Part shown: piece after piece, positions 52,763 through 58,854 of the stretch
Layout of the letters: every line of letters begins with the position of its first letter
Position numbering within the stretch: the first letter of the stretch is position 1
Origin: Micromonospora okii
GTDB lineage: Bacteria > Actinomycetota > Actinomycetes > Mycobacteriales > Micromonosporaceae
Length of the DNA stretch: 64,000 nucleotides
Assembly (NCBI RefSeq): GCF_020884795.1
Contig: NZ_BBZF01000013.1
Coordinates: 375,791-439,790, forward strand
Reading direction: 5' to 3'
Notes under the pieces: generated by a model
Databases searched by the model: none
The model's input: the letters and a program-made list of their open reading frames with translations, nothing else
Told to the model about the DNA's origin: nothing
Program-made: the position numbers and the translations under genes

Positions 52763-53187
52763 GGTCACCTCGCTGTGACGTCGGGCCGCCCGGGTACCGC
52801 CGCGCCGCCGCCCCTCGTGGGGGCGGCCCGCGTGCGACGCCGGACGGCCGGTGGTCCCCCCAGGGAACCAGAACCCCGGGGCGACCCGCCAGGGCCGGGC
52901 CGAGCGGCGAGGCCGGGCGCGCCGAGGGCCGAGGCCCGGCGGCCCCTACCCGGCCGCGCGACCAGGGGATCGGACCTGCTGTGCGTCCGCCTTTCGCCGC
53001 AGTGGCCCTTCCGGCCGACTGCGGAAGCACGTTGGTCGCACCGGGAGTCCGTACGGTCGGAACCACCCTGCCGTGCCGATCGGGAGTCCCGCCGGATCGT
53101 TGCGTTGAGGACGGCCCAACCGCCAGGGCGGGCCGCAGCGGCGAGGCGCCGGGCACCGACCCGACACCTCGCCACCGCCTCCGGGGA
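52763..53187. other. Intergenic region without recognised gene
   Basis: This 425-bp stretch upstream of the HMG-CoA lyase gene shows only Arg/Pro/Gly-rich open frames in all phases and no convincing ribosome sites or hairpins beyond what GC-rich sequence gives by chance. It may hold the lyase promoter. Confidence 0.4.
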
Positions 53188-53397
53188 TCAGGGCTGCGAC
53201 GGTCCTTCCAAGAGCTCCGCAGCGCTCCGGAGCGCCGCCGAGAGGACGCCGGCGCACGCGGCGGCGTCCTCTCGGCCCAGGAGCACGGCCAGGGCCGCCG
53301 CCCCGTCGACGCCCGCCGACACCGCCCGGAGTCCCCGGGCCGCCCCGGGACGCGCGGCCCGGCGCCGGGCGCCGTCGATCTGTCTTCCTCTTGTCAT
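53188..53397 (-). CDS. Small hypothetical protein
   Basis: A 69-aa candidate gene. The ATG at 53397 is preceded by GGGTGG. The N-terminus is basic (MTRGRQIDGARRRAARPG) and the C-terminal half is Ala/Leu-rich and helical (ALAVLLGREDAAACAGVL, ALRSAAELLEGPS). The sequence encoding ELLEGP is repeated in inverted orientation at 53751-53768. A palindromic operator candidate lies just upstream of the start. It is divergent from the gene at 53798. No family is recognised. Confidence 0.45.
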   Translation of the reverse strand: MTRGRQIDGARRRAARPGAARGLRAVSAGVDGAAALAVLLGREDAAACAGVLSAALRSAAELLEGPSQP

Positions 53398-53768
53398 TTC
53401 CACCCACCAGTGCGGCAAGATGCAGCGGTGGAATTTCCACCGGCCGATTGCACGCACCGACAATGGGAAGCACCGATCGCCCGCCCCCGTGTCGGTTACG
53501 CGCCGGGAACAACGACGCGGACCGGCCGGGCGCGCGCCGTTCTGGCCGGGTAGCCGCCCGGGTGGCCGGCCAGAGTGGACGGCCCACGCCCGCGCGACGC
53601 GGCCCGGAGCCGAAAAGGGATCGAGGCGGGGCGGCCACGAGGAATAGGACCGTCCAACCCGGACAAGCACCCGGCCAGAAACCGTCCACCGGCGCAGGGA
53701 AAGTCCGTCCAGGGTTGATCAGAGGGGGTACAAATACTGTTCCGCGTCATGGAGCTCTTGGAAGGACC
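53201..53768. repeat. 18-bp inverted repeat pair flanking the regulator intergenic region
   Basis: GGTCCTTCCAAGAGCTCC (53201-53218) is the exact reverse complement of GGAGCTCTTGGAAGGACC (53751-53768). The left copy lies in the 3' end of the small gene at 53188-53397; the right copy lies 30 bp before the plus-strand gene at 53798. The arms are 532 bp apart. Confidence 0.85.
53426..53442. promoter_or_regulatory. 17-bp palindromic operator candidate
   Basis: CGGTGGAATTTCCACCG has perfect 8-bp arms around one central base. A further half-site TTTCCACC occurs at 53397-53404, overlapping the start of the minus-strand small gene, 37 bp from the equivalent half of the palindrome. The arrangement suggests a dimeric regulator controlling the divergent pair 53188-53397 and 53798-54637. 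Confidence 0.5.
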
Positions 53769-53797
53769 TGTGACCGCCCCCGATCCTGGAAGGAACG

Positions 53798-54637
53798 ATG
53801 ACATCGAATCGAACCTCGCCTTTCCCGGCGAGGGAACAGCACCAGCGGCACCGGCTCGTCCCCCGAGAGACGCTGGCCGCCGACTACGAGAAGGAGTACG
53901 GCTCGGCGGCCGTCGCCGACTACGCCCTGGCGGTCCGCGACCTCGTCGAGCAGTGCCCGGAGATCGGGCCGGTCGACACGTGGAGCAGGTTGGCCCAGCG
54001 GATCTGCCGGGGTCGGGCCGCGCGCGACCGGAAAAACTGGCGCAAGAGGCTGTCCCGGCACTTCACCACCGAGTCGAAGGGCCCCCCGTGGCAGACGGTG
54101 GAGCTGGTCGTGAAGCACACCGTGCCGGAGCCCGACCGCGCCGCGACGCTGCGCCGCCTCGGGCTGCTGTACGAGGCGGCCCGGCTGGAGAAGCCCCCCT
54201 CGCACGCCGACGGAACGACCGGGGACGGCGGAACGACCGAGGGCGGCGTCGGCAACCGCCCGGGGGCCGTCGACGATGCCCTCTATCGCCGGGCGCGGCA
54301 GCGGATCGCCGCGTTGGAGCGGGAGCTGGCCGCCACCCGCGCCGAGGCCGACCGGCTGCGCGCGCAGCTACGCGCGCCCGGCCGGCAGGCCGGTCAGGGG
54401 CCCTCACGGCACCGGCCGCTCGGTGAGGGCCCCCTCCCGAAGGACATGCCCCGGCAACGGGACTCCTCGGCCCACGGCGGGCCTCCCCGCGTGGGACGGA
54501 ACCCGGGCCGGTTCGCCGCCGCCCCCGCTTCCCGGATGCCCCGGCTGGACCAGGTCTGGCTCGACCCGGGCACCCGGGCCCCGACCTACCGGCTGGACGC
54601 GCGCACGCACCTCCCCGGCGGCGTGCCCCGGGCCTGA
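53798..54637 (+). CDS. Hypothetical protein with N-terminal folded region and coiled coil
   Basis: A 279-aa protein of unknown function. ATG 53798 follows GGAAGGA, a strong site. Residues about 20-130 look folded and helical (ETLAADYEKEYGSAAVADYALAV split by DLVEQC; DTWSRLAQRICRGRAARDR; HFTTESKGPPWQTVELVVKH; LRRLGLLYEAARLE). The WQTVELVVKH...PDRAATLRRLG region recalls short regulatory or signalling proteins common in actinomycetes, possibly DNA-binding. Residues about 155-185 form a coiled coil (ARQRIAALERELAATRAEAD). The rest is basic and disordered. It may be a regulator together with the divergent small gene. Confidence 0.7.
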   Translation: MTSNRTSPFPAREQHQRHRLVPRETLAADYEKEYGSAAVADYALAVRDLVEQCPEIGPVDTWSRLAQRICRGRAARDRKNWRKRLSRHFTTESKGPPWQTVELVVKHTVPEPDRAATLRRLGLLYEAARLEKPPSHADGTTGDGGTTEGGVGNRPGAVDDALYRRARQRIAALERELAATRAEADRLRAQLRAPGRQAGQGPSRHRPLGEGPLPKDMPRQRDSSAHGGPPRVGRNPGRFAAAPASRMPRLDQVWLDPGTRAPTYRLDARTHLPGGVPRA

Positions 54638-54639
54638 CC

Positions 54640-54676
54640 AGGGGGTTCGCGTCGGCGGGCGAGCCGCGAACCCCCT
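54640..54676. terminator. Bidirectional terminator
   Basis: A perfect 12-bp stem AGGGGGTTCGCG (54640-54651) pairs with CGCGAACCCCCT (54665-54676). It lies between the convergent genes at 53798-54637 and 54717-56054. Confidence 0.85.
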
Positions 54677-54716
54677 GTCGGGGCGGCGGCCCCGGCCGCG
54701 ACTCCCGGTCGGAACG

Positions 54717-56054
54717 TCAGCGCATCCGGCCGACGATGCCGGTGTCGTAGTCGCCGGAGCGGAACTCCTCGTTCTCCAGCAGCTCGGCGAAGAACGGGAG
54801 GTTGCACTTCGGGCCGGCCACCTCGAAGGCCGCCACCGCCGCGCGGGCCCGGTCCAGGGCCTCCGCCCGGTCCCTGCCGCTGACGATCAGCTTCGCCATC
54901 AGGCTGTCGTAGAACGGGGTGACCGGGTTGCCGTCGACGTAGCCCGAGTCGACCCGGACGCCCTCGCCGGCCGGCTCGTTCCAGGTGGTGATCGTCCCCG
55001 GGCCGGGCAGGAAGCGCTTCGGGTCCTCGGCGTTGATCCGCAGCTCGATGGCGTGCCCGCGCGGCGTCAGCGCGTCCGGGTCGAACGTCGGGGCGAGGCC
55101 GGCGGCCACCCGGAGCTGCTCCTCGACCAGGTCGACGCCGTAGACGCACTCGGTGACCGGGTGCTCGACCTGGAGCCGGGTGTTCATCTCCAGGAAGAAG
55201 AACTCACCCGTCGCCACGTCGAGCAGGCACTCGACCGTGCCCGCGTTGCGGTAGCCGACCGCCTCGCCCGCGCGCACGGCCGCGCCGAGGAGGCGCTCGC
55301 GCAGCTCCGGGGAGACCGCCGGGGACGGCGACTCCTCGACGAGCTTCTGGTTGCGCCGCTGCACCGAGCACTCCCGCTCGCCGAGCGCCACCACCCGGCC
55401 GTCGGCCAGGCCGAGGATCTGCACCTCGACGTGGCGCACCCGGGGGAAGTACCGCTCGATCAGCACCGAGCCGTCGCCGAACATCCGCTCGGCGAACGCG
55501 CGCACCTTGTCGTACTCGGTGCGCAAAGCGGCCTCGTCGGCGGCCACGGCCATGCCCATGCCCCCGCCGCCGGCTGCGGCCTTGACCATCACCGGGTAGC
55601 CGATCCCGCCGGCGGCGGCGAGCGCCGCGGCCAGGTCGGCGGCCGGCTCGGTGGTGCCGGGCGCGACCGGCACGCCGGCCGCCGCCATCAGGTTCCGGGC
55701 GTTGATCTTGTCGCCCATCGCGGTGATGGCCTCCGCGCCGGGCCCGACCCAGATCAGGCCGGCCTCCTCCACGGTACGGGCGAACTCGGCGTTCTCCGAC
55801 AGGAAGCCGTACCCGGGGTGGATCGCCTGCGCGCCGGTCGACTTGGCGGCGGCGAGGACGGCGTCAACGTTGCGGTAGCTCTCGGCCGGGTTCGCCGGCC
55901 CGACGCAGATCGCCTCGTCGGCCTCGGTCACGAACGGCAGGCCAGCGTCGGCCTCCGAGTGCACGGCGATCGCGCGGATCCCGAGCCGCCGTGCGGTGCG
56001 GATGATCCGGCGGGCGATCTCGCCCCGGTTGGCGACCAGCAGCGAATCGATCAT
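54717..56054 (-). CDS. accA1: Biotin carboxylase subunit of acyl-CoA carboxylase
   Basis: Carboxylates biotin using ATP and bicarbonate; likely partner of AccD1 in 3-methylcrotonyl-CoA carboxylation. The ATG at 56054 (MIDSLLVANRGEIARR) has GGAGGA upstream. The 445-aa protein contains the full biotin carboxylase: VKAAAGGGGMGM (ATP-grasp loop), ERYFPRVRHVEVQ, GERECSVQRRNQKLVEESP, FLEMNTRLQVEHPVTE and HAIELRINAEDP. It stops after the C-terminal domain and has no biotin-carrier (BCCP) domain with an MKM motif, whereas MCC alpha subunits are usually about 650 aa. The carrier must be encoded elsewhere, or be missing. Confidence 0.92.
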   Translation of the reverse strand: MIDSLLVANRGEIARRIIRTARRLGIRAIAVHSEADAGLPFVTEADEAICVGPANPAESYRNVDAVLAAAKSTGAQAIHPGYGFLSENAEFARTVEEAGLIWVGPGAEAITAMGDKINARNLMAAAGVPVAPGTTEPAADLAAALAAAGGIGYPVMVKAAAGGGGMGMAVAADEAALRTEYDKVRAFAERMFGDGSVLIERYFPRVRHVEVQILGLADGRVVALGERECSVQRRNQKLVEESPSPAVSPELRERLLGAAVRAGEAVGYRNAGTVECLLDVATGEFFFLEMNTRLQVEHPVTECVYGVDLVEEQLRVAAGLAPTFDPDALTPRGHAIELRINAEDPKRFLPGPGTITTWNEPAGEGVRVDSGYVDGNPVTPFYDSLMAKLIVSGRDRAEALDRARAAVAAFEVAGPKCNLPFFAELLENEEFRSGDYDTGIVGRMR

Positions 56055-56168
56055 GCTCTCCTCCAGCGGCGTCCAAAAGGTGGGACGGAGGCAAGGAAAC
56101 CACGAATGACCCGCCATCCACGAGTCGGCCGCCAAGCCGCAGCCGCCAGCGCGCCCGTGTCGGGCCGA

Positions 56169-56192
56169 GGCCCCCGGCGTATGCCGAGGGCC
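56169..56192 (-). terminator. Hairpin downstream of DUF397 gene (module copy 2)
   Basis: GGCCCCCGGC (56169-56178) and GCCGAGGGCC (56183-56192) pair with one mismatch around a GTAT loop. It is placed after the stop of the minus-strand DUF397 gene and upstream of accA1. Confidence 0.6.
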
Positions 56193-56225
56193 TGCGGGAT
56201 GGAAGTTCTTGCGGGGCGCGTGCGG

Positions 56226-56411
56226 TCAGCCGACGGTCTTCGCGAGGTCGAGGAAGCCACGCCACGCGGCCGGCGAGAAGGAGAGGGTTCCGCCGTCGCG
56301 GTCCTTCGTGTCACGGACGAGGACGACGCCGGGCAGATTGTCAGCGACCTCGACGCAGTTGCCCTGGTTGTTGCCGCTCTTCGTTGACTTGCGCCACTGC
56401 GCGCCGCTCAT
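56226..56411 (-). CDS. DUF397 domain protein (module copy 2)
   Basis: A 61-aa DUF397 protein with SGAQWRKSTKSGNNQGNCVE, VVLVRDTKDRDGGTLSFSP and WRGFLDLAK. The ATG at 56411 overlaps the stop of the HTH gene by 4 nt (ATGA), indicating translational coupling; an ATG two codons earlier (56417) also fits. It is shorter than copy 1 at 21984 but has the same core. Partner of the DUF5753 regulator upstream. Confidence 0.88.
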   Translation of the reverse strand: MSGAQWRKSTKSGNNQGNCVEVADNLPGVVLVRDTKDRDGGTLSFSPAAWRGFLDLAKTVG

Positions 56412-57190
56412 GTCCATGCTGCCGCCGCTTCCCGCAGAAGGTCCAGGGACTGCGACCGAGACAGGGCCTCGCCTCGGATGCGCTCCCACCGTCGCTCCAG
56501 GGTAACAAGATCCGCCCCTTGCTCCAGGATCTGCGCCTGCGCCTGACTGTCCACATACGCCACGCGCGCCCCGCCAGGCAACTCGGCAAGCGTGAACGGG
56601 CCGCCGAAGCCCGGGTACATCCCGGCGGACGCCGGCACGATGTGAATCTGCACCGAGGGAAGCTGCGCGCACTCCACCAGATGTTGCGTCTGCGCCGCCA
56701 TCAACGCGCGGTCGCCGGGGCGGGCGCGGCGCAGGACGCCCTCGTCGACGACGGCGACGTAGAGCGGCCCCCCGTGCCGTCGCAGGATCGCCTGCCGGGC
56801 GAGCCGCGTCGCCGCCAACTCATCGACCTCGGATGGCGACAGGCCCTCACCCTCGACCGTCGCCCGCGCATACGCCTCGGTCTGCAGGAGTCCCGGCACC
56901 CACGCAAGCTCGAATCCGCGCAGCGCGACGGCCTCGCGCTCGATCTCCACCCACGGCCGGAACCACGCCGGCTCACGTCGCTTCAGAACGTCCGGCCAAA
57001 GGTCCTCTACGTCCCGCCTGAGGATCGCTGCGAGCTGCGAGCGGCGTTGGGGTCTCGGTATACGCCCCAGGCTCACCCATCGCTGAGCGGTCTTTGGATC
57101 CACCCCCACCTGAGCGGCGAGGCTCTCCGCAGTTTCGCCAGCCTGAGCCATGGCCGCTATGAGTCCGTGATTCACCGCGTCCTCCTGCAT
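56408..57190 (-). CDS. HTH regulator with DUF5753 domain, Scr1-type (module copy 2)
   Basis: A 260-aa regulator. The N-terminal HTH (ESLAAQVGVDPKTAQRWVSLGR) differs from copy 1 and is shorter. DUF5753 follows, with FELAWVPGLLQTEAYARA, LARQAILRRHGGPLYVAVVDEGVL, LPSVQIHIVPASAGMYPGF and GGPFTLAEL. Divergent from the small-gene set starting at 57392. Same module layout as 21984-23976, but with low similarity in the DNA-binding part, so different operators are expected. Confidence 0.9.
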   Translation of the reverse strand: MQEDAVNHGLIAAMAQAGETAESLAAQVGVDPKTAQRWVSLGRIPRPQRRSQLAAILRRDVEDLWPDVLKRREPAWFRPWVEIEREAVALRGFELAWVPGLLQTEAYARATVEGEGLSPSEVDELAATRLARQAILRRHGGPLYVAVVDEGVLRRARPGDRALMAAQTQHLVECAQLPSVQIHIVPASAGMYPGFGGPFTLAELPGGARVAYVDSQAQAQILEQGADLVTLERRWERIRGEALSRSQSLDLLREAAAAWT

Positions 57191-57314
57191 TGACGTCCCG
57201 AACGCCCCGAAGTCCTACCCTAACGCTGTGTCTGCGTCCCATCACGATGCGGCAGGTTGGTTTTCAGGACGGCGCGGGTCGGCTGGGGAAGGTACGCCCC
57301 GGCCCGTGCTCGTC

Positions 57315-57363
57315 GAGGGGGCCGCCCGGTCGGTCCTGCGCACGAAGCGCGGGCGGCCCCCTC
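57315..57363 (+). promoter_or_regulatory. Long hairpin in the leader of the small-gene set
   Basis: GAGGGGGCCGCCCG (57315-57328) pairs perfectly over 14 bp with CGGGCGGCCCCCTC (57350-57363), leaving a 21-nt loop. It lies 28 nt upstream of the ATG at 57392. It could be a transcription attenuator or a terminator of leader transcription. Confidence 0.6.
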
Positions 57364-57391
57364 TCCAGTCGCCACGGAAAGGGGGACAACC

Positions 57392-57514
57392 ATGCCAAGC
57401 CGAGAAGGACGGCACCGCGCTGACAACCACCGTCGCCAGCACCTCGCGCGTCCGGGCCTGCGAACCACCGAACTCGCCGCGGGTGACGCACGGGCCCCCG
57501 GGGGACAGCAATGA
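57392..57514 (+). CDS. Very small ORF coupled to the module small gene
   Basis: A 40-residue basic, Arg/His-rich frame (MPSREGRHRADNHRR start). The ATG follows AGGGGG at a good distance, and its stop overlaps the next start in an ATGA arrangement (57511-57514), which argues for translation. It may act as a leader that couples expression of the following gene rather than as a functional protein. No counterpart was seen in module copy 1. Confidence 0.4.
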   Translation: MPSREGRHRADNHRRQHLARPGLRTTELAAGDARAPGGQQ

Positions 57515-57792
57515 CCGCCCGACCGTTCCAGACGGGCGACCTACTGCACCTGACCCGTGCCGCGAGCCCGCAGTTCGTCAAGCCGATCATCGTGCGGGTC
57601 ATCCGCGAGATGAAGGACAGGCACACCTACTACGGCTGGACGTGGATCGAGGCATACGAGCTGGACGCGGCAGGCGATGCCGTCGCGAAGCGCGAACTGT
57701 TCGTGCGGCGCGAAGGGTCACGCCCACTCCGCCTGCCCCTGCGGCAGGCCGCGCCGGCCCGGGGCACGAACCGCCCCAACCGGGTGCCCTGA
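57511..57792 (+). CDS. Small conserved protein of regulator module (copy 2)
   Basis: A 93-aa homologue of the protein at 23692-23976. Shared core: GDLLHLTRAASPQFVKPI, then VRVIREMKDRHTYYGW and WIEAYELDAAGDAVAKRE. Conservation of GDxLHxTRAASxQFxKPI and YELxAAGxAV across two loci that also share an HTH/DUF397 pair shows a genuine gene family. The tail is basic. The ATG overlaps the stop of the 40-residue frame; the stop overlaps the next start (TGATG). Function unknown. Confidence 0.82.
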   Translation: MTARPFQTGDLLHLTRAASPQFVKPIIVRVIREMKDRHTYYGWTWIEAYELDAAGDAVAKRELFVRREGSRPLRLPLRQAAPARGTNRPNRVP

Positions 57793-58058
57793 TGCTCCGC
57801 CCGCACCTGCCGATGCGCCCCGCCTGGCTCTGCCGAATCTGCGCCGCCCCGTGGCCCTGCCCGGCGGCGCGGCTCGACCTGTCCACCGAGTTCCACGGTC
57901 ACACCGTCGCGCTCGCGTTCTACCTGGCCACCATGATGCGCGACGCCCTGGACGACACCTACCGGCTGGGCGGCCGTCCCGACCCGACCGCGCTGCACGC
58001 CCGGTTCCTCGGCTGGCTTTCCCCGACACGCCGGCCACGCCGCACCGAACACCACTGA
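57792..58058 (+). CDS. Small Cys-motif protein, unknown function
   Basis: An 88-aa protein starting MLRPHLPMRPAWLCRICAAPWPC. The CxxCxxxxxxC pattern in CRICAAPWPC could bind a metal. The rest is helical (VALAFYLATMMRDALDDTY). Proteins like this are common next to Scr1-type regulators in Micromonosporaceae and, from memory, are sometimes mis-named flavin reductase; no flavin motif is visible. The ATG overlaps the preceding stop by one base. Confidence 0.7.
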   Translation: MLRPHLPMRPAWLCRICAAPWPCPAARLDLSTEFHGHTVALAFYLATMMRDALDDTYRLGGRPDPTALHARFLGWLSPTRRPRRTEHH

Positions 58059-58154
58059 CCGCCCGCCCCCGTCGACTGCACCGCGCCCGGACCTTGGGCC
58101 GTCGTCGTCAAGGTGAACAAAACTGCCCAGGATTCGCGCTTCCGGGCGGCGGGC

Positions 58155-58781
58155 TCAGGCCGGGTCGGTCGGTGCCAGCAGGGCGGCCAGGGTGGCGGCG
58201 CGCAGCAGCGCGGCCCGACGCCGCCGGTCCACCTCGCCGCCGAGGAACGGCGTCGAGTTCATCAGGCCGAACGCGGCGTGCGCCAGCACCCGTGCCTCGC
58301 CGTCGGGCAGGCCCGGGTGCAGCGCGGTCAGCACCGTCACCCACTCCTCCACGTAGAGCCGCTGGAGCTTGCGGATGCGGCGGCGCGGCTCGTCGGGCAG
58401 GCGGTCCAGCTCGTGCAGGTGCAGGGCGATCACGGCCGGGTTGGCCAGCGCGAACTCGACGTGGAAGTCGATCAGCGACTCCAGCACGCCGCGCGGGTCG
58501 TCCGGGTGGCCGGCGGCGCGCTCGCGCCCGCCCTCCAGCAGCCCCTCGCTGACCGGGATCAGCGCGGCGGCCAGCATGGCCTCCTTGCCGGCGAAGTGGT
58601 GGTAGAGGGCGGGGCCGGTGACGCCGGCCGCGGCGCCGATGTCGTCCATCGACACCCCGTGGTAGCCGCGCGCGGCGAAGAGGCCGACCGCGATCTCCAG
58701 GATCTCGTCCCGCCGGGACCGCCGCCGACCCGTGCCCGCCACGCCGCCCGCCGATCCCCGTGCCCGTTGTCCCACCGTCAC
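58155..58781 (-). CDS. TetR family transcriptional regulator
   Basis: A 208-aa TetR-type repressor from GTG 58781 (VTVGQRARGSAGG); a GTG at 58808 is also possible. The HTH is RDEILEIAVGLFAARGYHGVSMDDIGAAAGVTGPALYHHFAGKEA in order. The C-terminal ligand domain contains FHVEFALANPAVIALHLHELDRLP. TetR regulators of this type are typical neighbours of methylcrotonyl-CoA/isovaleryl-CoA genes in actinomycetes, so it probably controls the scattered leucine-catabolic genes on this strand. AACGATCGTT before accD1 is a possible operator. Confidence 0.88.
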   Translation of the reverse strand: MTVGQRARGSAGGVAGTGRRRSRRDEILEIAVGLFAARGYHGVSMDDIGAAAGVTGPALYHHFAGKEAMLAAALIPVSEGLLEGGRERAAGHPDDPRGVLESLIDFHVEFALANPAVIALHLHELDRLPDEPRRRIRKLQRLYVEEWVTVLTALHPGLPDGEARVLAHAAFGLMNSTPFLGGEVDRRRRAALLRAATLAALLAPTDPA

Positions 58782-58854
58782 CGGGCAAGCGTAGACCCGC
58801 CCGGTCACGGGGCGTTGCCACGGTCTCCCTGAGCAGCACCGGCCGCCTCGCCGG

